DNA from: MGIIa-L3 sp11892u
Lineage (GTDB): Archaea > Thermoplasmatota > Poseidoniia > Poseidoniales > Poseidoniaceae
Reading direction: 5' to 3'
DNA: 64,000 bases
Assembly: GCA_965659685.1 (NCBI GenBank)
Contig: CBFHXB010000007.1
Span: 1 to 64,000, forward strand
Each line of letters begins with the position of its first letter. The stretch's first letter is position 1. Below are positions 41,413-49,394 of the stretch, one piece after another. Below the pieces are notes generated by a model. That model ran no database searches. It was not told the origin of the DNA and saw nothing but the letters and a program-made list of their open reading frames with translations. The position numbers and the translations under genes were made by a program.

Positions 41413-42201
41413 ATGGCTCCCCGCGTGGACCTTCTCGGGACGGGGAACGCTTTCCTTCCACGCGGGCGGCTTCACTCGATGGCCCTGCTCGACGGTCAGC
41501 ATCTCATCGATGCCTCGCCGACGGCCCTGGTGGCCCTTCGGCGTGCTGGCCGTTCACCGGCCGATTTACGCACCGTCCTGATCACCCATCTGCACGGAGA
41601 TCACGTGTTCGGATTGCCCTTTTTGCTGCTCGAGCGGAAGTACATCTCGGACCGGGAGGGCGCCAAGCCTCTCCGGCTCGTCTGTGCACCTGGAGCCATC
41701 GAGCGCGTACGCCACCTCTGTGACCTGGCCTATCCCGGAAGCCTCGAGGGCGTGCTCGACGAGGTGGAGGTCGTTGAATCCACAAGCGGGACGCTCGAAG
41801 GCGGCTGGTCATGGTCACGATTCGAGGTTCATCACGACGATGCTGTGGATCCACACGGCTACCGCTTTACCCACGAGAACGGAGCCTCATGGCTCCACAG
41901 CGGAGACAGTGGACCGTGCCCGACCCTCGAGGAAGCCGTTGAGCGGGTCGAATTGGCCGTGGTCGAGATGGGCGTCCCCGATTGGGTGGACACCGACCAT
42001 CATCACACGCCAAAGGACATCGTCGCTTTGGGCAACCGGCACCCCTCGGTTCAATTTGTCATCACCCACACCTTTGCGGACGACGAGGGGCCGGGGCCAG
42101 ACATCGTCAAGGCGCCGTTGCCGGAGATGCCAGAAAATGTGCATCTGGCCAAAGACGGAGAGGCGTGGACTTGGGGCGGACATGCTTGGCTCGCAATGTG
42201 A
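41413..42201 (+). CDS. RNase Z-like metallo-beta-lactamase hydrolase
   Basis: The 262-residue protein has the metallo-beta-lactamase zinc motif HLHGDH at 59-64, preceded by DLLGTGNAF and LLIDAS-like HLIDAS. Later metal ligands lie in HSGDSGP and DTDHHHTPKD. RNase Z enzymes cut tRNA 3' trailers, but usually have about 300 residues and GNASF/GTG motifs. This protein keeps GTGNAF, yet a role as another phosphodiesterase or arylsulfatase cannot be excluded. It lies upstream of orc1/cdc6 and is divergent from the reductase gene by 116 bp. Confidence 0.78.
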   Translation: MAPRVDLLGTGNAFLPRGRLHSMALLDGQHLIDASPTALVALRRAGRSPADLRTVLITHLHGDHVFGLPFLLLERKYISDREGAKPLRLVCAPGAIERVRHLCDLAYPGSLEGVLDEVEVVESTSGTLEGGWSWSRFEVHHDDAVDPHGYRFTHENGASWLHSGDSGPCPTLEEAVERVELAVVEMGVPDWVDTDHHHTPKDIVALGNRHPSVQFVITHTFADDEGPGPDIVKAPLPEMPENVHLAKDGEAWTWGGHAWLAM

Positions 42202-42240
42202 AAGATTCTGCTCAGAACCTCGGCGAACGGCCGACCTCAA

Positions 42241-42261
42241 TTGGGGGCATATAAACCCCAA
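42241..42261 (+). promoter_or_regulatory. TATA box inside an inverted repeat, upstream of orc1/cdc6
   Basis: CATATAAA at 42248-42255 is a strong TATA box. It lies between the arms TTGGGG (42241-42246) and CCCCAA (42256-42261). Transcription would start near 42280, leaving a leader of about 110 bp. Confidence 0.6.
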
Positions 42262-42268
42262 AATGGTC

Positions 42269-42376
42269 AGGTGAAAACAGTTTCATTTTCACCTCGGTGG
42301 GCAGGCTTATCAGGGGGACTCGGACTCAGGCGAGTCATGCTGTGCGTGTTCCCCGCCAATCCTCGGGAACATGTTC
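42269..42376. repeat. Dyad-rich leader of orc1/cdc6, possible origin region
   Basis: Four more inverted repeats follow: AGGTGAAAA (42269-42277) with TTTTCACCT (42286-42294); GACTCG (42317-42322) with CGAGTC (42331-42336); GTTCCC (42348-42353) with GGGAAC (42365-42370); and the palindrome GAACATGTTC at 42367-42376. Together they fill the gap ahead of the initiator gene. Confidence 0.55.
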
Positions 42377-42392
42377 TGGAGGGGTGCTTCCA

Positions 42393-43634
42393 ATGACCGG
42401 GAACATCTTCGACAAGGCCCTCGGCCGGGCCACCTTGTTCCGCAACAAGGAACACCTTCGTCACAGCCACCAGCCGACGCACCTTCCTCACCGAGACCGT
42501 GAGATTGAGCAACTCACGTTCAACCTGGTCGAAGCCCTGAACGGGCAGATTCCTTCGAACATGATCCTCTACGGCGTGACCGGTGCTGGGAAGACCGCAG
42601 TCACCTCCTTTGTGTGCAACCAATTGGTGGAAAAAGGTCGCCAAATCGACCGCGATGTGTTCGCCATCACCGTCAACTGCCGGCAAATCGACACCCAATA
42701 CCGTGTCTTGACACATCTCGGGAACTCCATGCTTGAGGCCCACGAAGTGGACGAGATTCCGTTCACAGGATGGCCCACCGACCGTGTGCTCGGTGAGCTT
42801 GTTCGACGGATGGAAAAGCGAGCTGGTGTGTACATCATCGTGCTCGATGAAATCGATCACCTCGTCCGCAAGGCCGGCGATGACCTCCTGTACAACCTCA
42901 CAAACCTGAACAGTTCGCTCAAAGCAGCCCGCTGCTGCGTCATTGGAATCTCCAACGACCTCAAGTTCACGGATTTCCTTGACCCCCGTGTTCGTTCGCG
43001 GCTTGGTCAGCAAGACGTGGTGTTCAATCCCTACGACGCAGACCAACTGCGCGACATCCTCGTGCAGCGCTCCTCAAGTGCGCTGCATCCCGATGCGTTG
43101 GAAGACGGTGTGATCGGCCTGTGCGCTGCGCTGGCTGCGCAAGAGCACGGTGACGCCCGTTGTGCCTTGGACCTGCTCCGCGTCTCCGCAGAAAAGGCCG
43201 AGCATGAGGGCATTCCGACGGTGGCCATTCGCCACGTCCGCACCGCACAATCCCAAATCGAAGCCGACCAAATCACGCCGGTGGTCGGCTCGTTGCCGAC
43301 CCAACAGAAGCTGGTCCTGTCCGCTGTCCTGCTGACCGAGCGGACCGGAGCTCGTGGCGTCCAAACCGGCGAGGTGTACGACGTGTACGACCAAGCCTGC
43401 CACCACGTGGGGAAGGCTCCACTGACCGCTCGCCGGGTGTCGATGTTGATCTCCAACCTTGACATGCTGGGGCTCATCACCGCACGGACCGTCAGCCGTG
43501 GCCGCTACGGGCGCACCAAGGAGATTCACTCCAGTTTGCCACCCAACGTGGATGCAGCAGCCATCATTCAGGACTCAGAACCTGACCTCGAACCGATCTT
43601 CTCCTCAAAATACAGGCACCAGAGCAGGCTATGA
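42393..43634 (+). CDS. orc1/cdc6: Orc1/Cdc6 replication initiator
   Basis: This 413-residue AAA+ protein has Walker A GVTGAGKT at 61-68, Walker B IIVLDEID at 148-155 and sensor 1 GISNDLKF, followed by DPRVRSRL with the arginine finger region and a C-terminal winged helix (QQKLVLSAVLLTERTG, GRYGRTKEIHSS). It recognises origin boxes and loads MCM helicase. In archaea the initiator gene is often next to the replication origin, so the dyad-rich leader upstream is of interest. ATG 42393 is chosen because it starts the conserved N-terminus after a long leader. Confidence 0.93.
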   Translation: MTGNIFDKALGRATLFRNKEHLRHSHQPTHLPHRDREIEQLTFNLVEALNGQIPSNMILYGVTGAGKTAVTSFVCNQLVEKGRQIDRDVFAITVNCRQIDTQYRVLTHLGNSMLEAHEVDEIPFTGWPTDRVLGELVRRMEKRAGVYIIVLDEIDHLVRKAGDDLLYNLTNLNSSLKAARCCVIGISNDLKFTDFLDPRVRSRLGQQDVVFNPYDADQLRDILVQRSSSALHPDALEDGVIGLCAALAAQEHGDARCALDLLRVSAEKAEHEGIPTVAIRHVRTAQSQIEADQITPVVGSLPTQQKLVLSAVLLTERTGARGVQTGEVYDVYDQACHHVGKAPLTARRVSMLISNLDMLGLITARTVSRGRYGRTKEIHSSLPPNVDAAAIIQDSEPDLEPIFSSKYRHQSRL

Positions 43635-43658
43635 GTCCTGGGCTTGTGCTGCGACGTC

Positions 43659-43666
43659 GTTATAAC
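43659..43666 (+). promoter_or_regulatory. TATA box of the 4-helix membrane protein gene
   Basis: GTTATAAC lies about 27 bp ahead of the ATG at 43689, consistent with a leaderless transcript. Confidence 0.65.
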
Positions 43667-43688
43667 AAGATGGCAGGTGGCGAGCGAC

Positions 43689-44237
43689 ATGACCGAGACG
43701 TCCAACGAAGGCCGGGGCCTCGTCCAGATGGTCGTTGACCCCTCGTCCGTCACCGCCCGCTGGTTCGTCGGCCTCGGCGTGTGGGGCTTGGTGCTCGCCC
43801 TGCTCAACCTGATGGGCATGGCTCATCCCGGCTACCGAATCTCGTGGGCCGGTGTCCTGAGCATGGGTCGCCTCAACGAAGCCTTCGAAGCGCATGCGAC
43901 CGCTCCTGCTTTCGTGGCCAGCGACCTTGTGTTCATTGCACTCTGCGGTGGCATGGTCGCCCTCGGCTTCCGCACCATTGCCAGCGAGGAAGGCAGCGTT
44001 GCCGGCTTCTTCCGCAGCCTTGTCGACAACTCCACCTGGCGTGCCCTCGGTTCCGCTGAAGGCGGCTTGGCCCACACCGTTGGGGCATGGTGCCTCCTCG
44101 TCGGCCTCCTCTTCTATGTCATCCGCGGCGCCATGCACACCAACTGGTTCGACCCCGGCGTCTACGCCGTCAGCGCCGTTTTGGTCGCCTTCGGGTTTGC
44201 GCTTCGTGCCCTCGCTTTGAGCGAAGACGAAGCCTGA
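43689..44237 (+). CDS. Four-helix membrane protein of unknown function
   Basis: This 182-residue protein has four hydrophobic helices (about residues 25-44, 72-92, 128-150 and 160-178). A loop after helix 1 reads GYRISWAGVLSMGRLNEAFEAHA and carries one His, which vaguely recalls heme-copper oxidase subunit I starts but is not enough to assign it. No catalytic motif is clear. It has its own TATA box just after orc1/cdc6. It is convergent with the glycosyltransferase operon, 9 bp apart. Confidence 0.75.
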   Translation: MTETSNEGRGLVQMVVDPSSVTARWFVGLGVWGLVLALLNLMGMAHPGYRISWAGVLSMGRLNEAFEAHATAPAFVASDLVFIALCGGMVALGFRTIASEEGSVAGFFRSLVDNSTWRALGSAEGGLAHTVGAWCLLVGLLFYVIRGAMHTNWFDPGVYAVSAVLVAFGFALRALALSEDEA

Positions 44238-44246
44238 TCAGGGCCT

Positions 44247-45383
44247 TCAGTGGCCGTTCCGGCCCGTGATCGCATCCCATGCGCCAAGCCAAAGTCCGGT
44301 CCAGAGGGCCCATGACCACGCAAGGATGAGCATCCTGAGTGAGAAGGATGCAGAAGACAGCATCCAAGCGATGCGGTTTCGCTGGCGCACGTCGCTCATC
44401 ACCTGTCGGTTGACGGCACCAAGGGCGCTGATCCACATGATGAATTCCGCGAGGGTTAGCAGGCTTGCACCCACCAGCAAGGCGGTGGAGGACGTTGTTC
44501 CAAGCTCATTGGGAAGGGTCATGCCCCCTTGGCCGGAGATGATCTCGGGAAGGAGGGCTGCACCAAGGCCGATCATGAGGGCCAGCCATGCCCCCAACCG
44601 AAGGGGCAACATCGCAAGCACCAGCGTCGAGGTCCCGAGGAAATCGAACGCCATGCCTTTCCTTGCACGTCGTGGCCATCGGCGCACGATGCGCACGTGG
44701 GCCCGTGCGTCACGTCGCCGCTTGGCGACAAAGCGCTTCCGCCCCTCTTCCGGAACGTGACGGACCATGGCATCTGGGGCGTAGACGATGGAGCCACCCG
44801 ATGCCAGAAGGCGCAGGCTGACCTCCATGTCCTCCGCGTGGTACCACGCAGGATCAAATCCACCTGAATCTCGAAGCGCTTTGGCGTGGAACATGGAGCA
44901 AGGGCCGTTGGCAAGGGTGGTTCGGCGAGGTCGACTCCGGTACTTCCGTTCAATCTCGATGGAACGGAGCCTTGAGACAAGGTCGTCTCCTTCTTCGAAG
45001 ACAGTGCGGCCGGTGATGGCAATTACCTTTTCGTTTTCAAGACCGGTTCGAGCGGCCATCAAGGCCTCAATCCAGTCTGGCATGGGTCGAACGTCAATGT
45101 CCGTGATGGCGACCCAGTCGCCGTTTGCTGCTTCAGTCGCGGCATCCCTGGCCGCGGACAAGCCTTCAGCAGGGCGTTGGATGACGCGGACGGGCACCTC
45201 GCTTTCTGGGTCATGGAAGGCTTGCAAGCGCTCCCCTGAGCCGTCGCTTGAGCCGTCGTCCACGGCGATGATTTCCAAAGGACGCCACGTCTGCTCCAAC
45301 AGGGATTGCATGCACCCGTCGACCCAATGCGCCCCATCGCGGACGCAAACCGTGACCGTGACGAGCGGTCTTTCTTCGCTCAT
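44247..45383 (-). CDS. Membrane glycosyltransferase, family 2
   Basis: The 378-residue product has a GT-A domain with VTVTVCVRDGAHWVDGCMQSLL, AVDDGSSDGSG, ITDIDVRPMPDW (metal-binding DxD-like) and GFDPAWYHAEDMEVSLRLLASG with the catalytic acid region. It ends in three to four membrane helices (from about residue 245). It should add sugars from nucleotide or lipid donors to a membrane or surface acceptor. The ATG overlaps the stop of the coaD fusion gene by 4 bp, so the two are translated together; no functional link is obvious. Confidence 0.88.
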   Translation of the reverse strand: MSEERPLVTVTVCVRDGAHWVDGCMQSLLEQTWRPLEIIAVDDGSSDGSGERLQAFHDPESEVPVRVIQRPAEGLSAARDAATEAANGDWVAITDIDVRPMPDWIEALMAARTGLENEKVIAITGRTVFEEGDDLVSRLRSIEIERKYRSRPRRTTLANGPCSMFHAKALRDSGGFDPAWYHAEDMEVSLRLLASGGSIVYAPDAMVRHVPEEGRKRFVAKRRRDARAHVRIVRRWPRRARKGMAFDFLGTSTLVLAMLPLRLGAWLALMIGLGAALLPEIISGQGGMTLPNELGTTSSTALLVGASLLTLAEFIMWISALGAVNRQVMSDVRQRNRIAWMLSSASFSLRMLILAWSWALWTGLWLGAWDAITGRNGH

Positions 45384-46402
45384 CGTTGCACCTCAAAGGC
45401 ATCCAAAATGGTCCTGCAACGCTCTTTCATCGCCAACGTGGTGCGTTGCACCATCAGGCCTTGACGGGGCATGCCGAAGATCACCATGGTGCCCAGAGGG
45501 GCAAGCAGGTGAATGTACAACGGCGCCATGTCTTCCTCGCCGTCGACCACCATGACACATGGGGCGTCAGATTTCAGGGCCTGCTCAAGCGCAGTGAGAA
45601 GGTTCGGCGTCAGCACTCCTGCGGGAGAAGACGCGTCCACGCGGAAGGGGAACGCATCGACGTTCACCTCCTCCCCAACGTCAAGCGCAACGCGTTTGGT
45701 TTGACCGTCGATCAGCGCAAGATTAGGGAGGACGTCCATCTCAAGCATGACCCGTGCGGTCACGTCTCCCACGGCGATCAACGGACCGTCCTGCGACGTG
45801 AGGTCGTCCAACATCGCCGCCATCGCCACTTCGGGAGCCTCTTCAGGACCAGGATAAAGCGTGCCGGAGGGCGTCTTCAGGTGGGCTTCAGCGGCAGGGC
45901 TCATGGCCATGACGTGCTCGCGCCATGCCGAGCGAATCCACGCTTCTCCGTTGGTGTCCATGCTTCCGTTTCGGATGGCGGTCGAGGACAGGATGGTCCC
46001 TTCAGCGTTGAGGCGGTGGGCCACTTCGATGAGGGCCAAGGGTTCGAGTCCGTGTTCGATGCGCTTTCGGTTGATGGCCTCTCCACCGGTTCGCGTTTCT
46101 GGGCTGACGACCAAGGCATCCGCCGTCGGGTGGGAGGGGGCTGGGCCAAATGCGTCGCTGAGGAGGTGCAGGCTCCAACCGGCATCACGAACGTTTCGCA
46201 AGGCGGCTTCGACCGCCGCCATCCTGTCTTCCATCGGCTGAATCCGGTGGTCTTTGGCGAGGGCCATGGCGTCGGTGGTGACGTGCACCTCAAGATGAGA
46301 CGCGGCTTGAAGCCCTGCTTCCAGCAAATCTCGGTGGCCGTCATGAAGTCGGTCGAAGGTTCCCCCAAGGAGGCACCGGACATGCCCTCCTCTGGAGGTC
46401 AT
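45380..46402 (-). CDS. Fused phosphopantetheine adenylyltransferase / GTP-dependent dephospho-CoA kinase
   Basis: The 340-residue protein joins two CoA-pathway enzymes. Residues 1 to about 155 are an archaeal phosphopantetheine adenylyltransferase with GGTFDRLHDGH at 13-23 and LSSTAIRNG. Residues of about 205 to 335 are a DUF359-type GTP-dependent dephospho-CoA kinase with LIAVGDVTARVML, ALIDGQTKR and VVDGEEDMAPL. The two catalyse the last two steps of CoA synthesis. A linker with SPAAEAHLKTPSGTLYPGPE separates them. Both domains keep their main motifs, so both are likely active. Downstream glycosyltransferase overlaps by 4 bp. Confidence 0.88.
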   Translation of the reverse strand: MTSRGGHVRCLLGGTFDRLHDGHRDLLEAGLQAASHLEVHVTTDAMALAKDHRIQPMEDRMAAVEAALRNVRDAGWSLHLLSDAFGPAPSHPTADALVVSPETRTGGEAINRKRIEHGLEPLALIEVAHRLNAEGTILSSTAIRNGSMDTNGEAWIRSAWREHVMAMSPAAEAHLKTPSGTLYPGPEEAPEVAMAAMLDDLTSQDGPLIAVGDVTARVMLEMDVLPNLALIDGQTKRVALDVGEEVNVDAFPFRVDASSPAGVLTPNLLTALEQALKSDAPCVMVVDGEEDMAPLYIHLLAPLGTMVIFGMPRQGLMVQRTTLAMKERCRTILDAFEVQR

Positions 46403-46743
46403 GGAGCAAGCGTCCCTGCTGAGCCCTTCATGGCATCGGCGATGGACGGTGAGAAAGAGGGGGTCTGTCCCCCCGCACGAACGGCCCGCTTCATCGCCTC
46501 ACAGCTCTGGGGCCTGACCCATGTGCAGGGGTGGTCTGTGCGACCGGTTGGTTGGCTCGAGGTCATCCATACGTCACCCGAGGACCCATAGTCCGATCAC
46601 AGATCCGCTGTTGCTCCACTGATCATCCCCGAGGGTCACAGCGGTCTTCGAAGCGGGCCACTGCCTTGGTATCGAACGTCATCGCCTGTTTGCACAGTGG
46701 CTCGGCCCGATGTTGCAGGTGTGGCAGGTGCCGGTTCGACGGT
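46403..46743. other. 341-bp gap, no gene recognised
   Basis: The stretch lies between the stop of the 797-residue winged-helix gene and the start of the coaD fusion, both on the minus strand. It contains one strong hairpin, GGGGG at 46459-46463 with CCCCC at 46469-46473, near the coaD start. I compared it with RNase P RNA, SRP RNA, 5S rRNA and tRNA features and found no match. It may hold the promoter and leader of the coaD operon or an unknown small RNA. Confidence 0.4.
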
Positions 46744-49137
46744 TCACCTATCAAGACGTCGCTGACTCAACAACCGTTGCAGAGGGCCTGTTTCTTGACC
46801 TAAACCGACGAACGTCGGCCATGTGTGGGGTGGTTTCAGAAGCCAACAGGCCTCTGGATGGGTTCGCCCGACGGGCGTCGGGCGCCCTTCCTGTTCGGCG
46901 ATGGCGGCCTCAACCACGTCGAACAACGCAGCAGTGTGTGGATTTTCCTCGATGAGATGGACGTCGGAAAGGTCCCTGTTCTGAAAGGTCAACTTTGGTT
47001 CGGGCGGAGCAATTCCCGGCGGCCCTCCTCCGTCCATCTCAGTGGCGACCATGGGCCACATCAGTTCACATTCTGCCAACCATCGACGTCCTCGGGCCGA
47101 AGCGAGCAGGTTCGGGAGCCATTCAGGCAACCATGGCGCCCACCAGCGCCATGGAAGGTTCTCGCAACGGTGGATGATCGTGTCCACGTTTGGGGGCACT
47201 TCAGGAGCGCTGACCCACGCGTGCCATGTGGCCAAAGCCTCGTTGTGTGCATCCGTTGTGAACGGCAGCGACTGGACCCTCGTCCACAGTTTTGGCAGCA
47301 GGAAGGCAAAATGAAGCGGGTCTCCCATCCATGCGGCGACGTCGAGGTCGTCGGCCTCTTCGTCGCCGCGAAGGATGAGCAAGCGAGCGCTGCTGGCCAC
47401 CGAGCGCGGTGGTGAATCCGTGTCACGAACGCGAAGCTGCGGCTGGTGTTCGTAACGCCGAGCCAGTTCAAGCGCGTAGGTCTCCCGCTCGTGATGTGTC
47501 GCCCGCCATGCCTCGTCACGAAGCCAAGCGTCAGCGGCCATCGTTGAGGCATGCAGACCAACCCATTCGTCGGGAATGCGTGGACCAATCCTTCGCCACC
47601 GTCGTCCTCGTTCTTCGGGGGAGGAAGCGATCCAAGCCGCCAGCGGGTGTTCGTGTTCCAGATCATCGGCAAGGTCGTCGTTGCCCTCGGGCCACGCGGC
47701 CAAGGCCCTTCGCAGTTCCCGCTCTGCCCGTGGGGCCTTCCGCTCCCCTTCTCGGGCCACATCATTCGACGTTGTGCCGGTCGTCAATTCCGCTGCCGAG
47801 CGAGGGAGGGCGAGGTTCCAGAGGGTGGCCTTGACGGGTTGTTGCCGGTCTTGTGCGAGGCGAAGCCGTGTTACTTCGTTGAGGTGAACCCATCGTTCGT
47901 CGTCGCTTTCCGTCAACCACGTCCCTTGCTTGTGTTCGCGCAAGCGTGCATCGCCGGCGACCAACAACTGACATCGCCCGTCGCCGATCACCCGCCTGAG
48001 GAGTTTGGCATGCTTTGCTCCGAGGGTCCATTCGCCTTGGACGGCGTCTGAAGCGTGTTCAAGGGCCCATTCCCAGATGGCTCGGGCGCCTTCGGCATTG
48101 GTTCGCGCCAGTTCGTGGAAGGACGTGTCATGCTTGACCCAAGTCGTCGGACCAAACGCAGCCAAGGCCGCATGCGCCACTTCGCTTGGGCGCCCTCGGC
48201 GGTTCCCCCGTAGCCGGTCGAGCACGCGCTGCGTGCGGCGGTTCAATTCGCCCTCGGTCAGGCGTGGGTGGCGGTGGCGCATCCACGTGCGGAGCAGTGA
48301 TTCGGGTCGTTCGGCGATCGGGTTTGGACGCGAGGACCTGAGCACCGTCAGTCCTCGTTGCTCCAAGAGGAGGACCTCACGTCTCCACGCCTCACCGACC
48401 TGCCCAAGGATCGGGGTTGACGGCCGGCATGGGACTTCTGTGCCTCGGATGTTGCCGAGGTTGATGGTGCTTCGATCCAAGGCAGCAGGCGGTGTTTCGT
48501 TGGGCGCTTCTGCTTCGAACCAGGTGCCAGGTGGCATCGTCCAGCGGTCCTGCCCGCTCATCACACGAGCTCGCACCAAGGCCAATTTGCGACCGCCTTG
48601 GGTCCACGACCGGATGTCGCCCAAGGACGCTTCAGCGGGTGGAGGGTCACAGGGTTCGAGGGTGTCCAAATCAAACCATTGAGGAGGGCTCCTCACCGCA
48701 CACCAGGCTCCCCCCCGGTTGTTTCCACTGGAGGAAAGAAGGGGTGCACCTTCCACCCCTAACCTCCTCGGTGGGAGCCAGAGGAGGTCGGAAGGTACGG
48801 TTTCCCCGTAAGCAAGCACCACCAATGGCCCATCCCTGGTCAGCAGAACGTTCGTGCCCTCCGTTCTCGGTTCCTTGGTCGCTTCCCTGAGGCGTTGGAG
48901 TGCGTCCTCTTGGAGGCGAAGAAGGCCTTGAGGGCTCAAGTGATGGGGTGCGCCACGCACCCCTTCGCGCTCATCCCGAGTCACCAAACCTTGCAAACGG
49001 AGGGTGCGCAGGGTGGACGACGTGTGCGAGGTGGCCAAACTCAGCCGTTCTGCGAGAGCGGACACCGTGGCGGGCCCGTCGAGCAGTTCGTCGAGGATCC
49101 GGCGTTGGTAGCCGCTGCGGATTCTCGACGTGGCCAT
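46744..49137 (-). CDS. Very large winged-helix protein of unknown function
   Basis: The 797-residue product begins with a winged-helix domain (YQRRILDELLDGPATVSALAERLSLATSHTSSTLRTLRLQGLV, residues about 10-55, followed by a wing). It continues for more than 700 residues without membrane helices. The rest is rich in Trp, Arg, Glu and Pro, for example WRWWAPWLPEW and GNRRGRPSEVAHA. I recognise no enzyme motif. Transcription regulators of this type are usually below 300 residues, so the long part is unusual. It is divergent from a small winged-helix gene across an AT-rich, dyad-rich gap and has a TATA-like ATAAAATC about 30-38 bp ahead of its ATG. Confidence 0.82.
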   Translation of the reverse strand: MATSRIRSGYQRRILDELLDGPATVSALAERLSLATSHTSSTLRTLRLQGLVTRDEREGVRGAPHHLSPQGLLRLQEDALQRLREATKEPRTEGTNVLLTRDGPLVVLAYGETVPSDLLWLPPRRLGVEGAPLLSSSGNNRGGAWCAVRSPPQWFDLDTLEPCDPPPAEASLGDIRSWTQGGRKLALVRARVMSGQDRWTMPPGTWFEAEAPNETPPAALDRSTINLGNIRGTEVPCRPSTPILGQVGEAWRREVLLLEQRGLTVLRSSRPNPIAERPESLLRTWMRHRHPRLTEGELNRRTQRVLDRLRGNRRGRPSEVAHAALAAFGPTTWVKHDTSFHELARTNAEGARAIWEWALEHASDAVQGEWTLGAKHAKLLRRVIGDGRCQLLVAGDARLREHKQGTWLTESDDERWVHLNEVTRLRLAQDRQQPVKATLWNLALPRSAAELTTGTTSNDVAREGERKAPRAERELRRALAAWPEGNDDLADDLEHEHPLAAWIASSPEERGRRWRRIGPRIPDEWVGLHASTMAADAWLRDEAWRATHHERETYALELARRYEHQPQLRVRDTDSPPRSVASSARLLILRGDEEADDLDVAAWMGDPLHFAFLLPKLWTRVQSLPFTTDAHNEALATWHAWVSAPEVPPNVDTIIHRCENLPWRWWAPWLPEWLPNLLASARGRRWLAECELMWPMVATEMDGGGPPGIAPPEPKLTFQNRDLSDVHLIEENPHTAALFDVVEAAIAEQEGRPTPVGRTHPEACWLLKPPHTWPTFVGLGQETGPLQRLLSQRRLDR

Positions 49138-49167
49138 GTGTCTCTCTCAACACGTCCGAATGTGATT

Positions 49168-49175
49168 GATTTTAT
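49168..49175 (-). promoter_or_regulatory. TATA box of the 797-residue winged-helix gene
   Basis: On the minus strand ATAAAATC occurs 31-38 bp ahead of the ATG at 49137. Confidence 0.55.
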
Positions 49176-49208
49176 GAAGGGCGCGTTTAGAATCGTCAAT
49201 CGTTACAA

Positions 49209-49306
49209 ATTGTTACACATTTCCATTGGAAAACGTGATTGATGCCCCAAGGGTGCCCCGTTTTCCTTGCATTTGACGCATTGAATGCGTAGTTCCGTGT
49301 AACAAT
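49209..49306. repeat. Cluster of inverted repeats, origin-recognition-box-like dyad
   Basis: ATTGTTACAC (49209-49218) is matched by GTGTAACAAT (49297-49306). Inside it, TTTCCA-T-TGGAAA (49220-49232) is a dyad like the core of archaeal origin recognition boxes. GGAAAACG (49228-49235) is matched by CGTTTTCC (49259-49266). ACGCATT-G-AATGCGT (49276-49290) is a perfect dyad. The direct repeat GTGATTGAT is at 49162-49170 and 49235-49243. The gap is visibly more AT-rich than the genes around it. Confidence 0.65.
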
Positions 49307-49330
49307 GGAACCGTTTCAGTCGCTAATATG

Positions 49331-49336
49331 ATATAG
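49331..49336 (+). promoter_or_regulatory. TATA box of the small winged-helix gene
   Basis: ATATAG, preceded by AATATG, lies 32-64 bp ahead of the candidate start codons at 49368 and 49395. Confidence 0.55.
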
Positions 49337-49394
49337 GCGTCCGCGTCCCTGTGAATCATGGCCTCGGATGACCGGGGCCGAGGAGACTGAGAGC

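Noticed and set aside
43689..44237. Truncated heme-copper oxidase subunit I
   Set aside because: The loop after helix 1 recalls such proteins, but the heme and copper ligands are absent and the protein has only four helices.
46030..46050. GGTTCGAGTCC string resembling a tRNA T-arm
   Set aside because: It lies inside the coaD fusion coding region and no acceptor, D or anticodon stems can be formed around it.
46403..46743. RNase P RNA or SRP RNA gene
   Set aside because: None of the conserved core segments of either RNA could be found on either strand.
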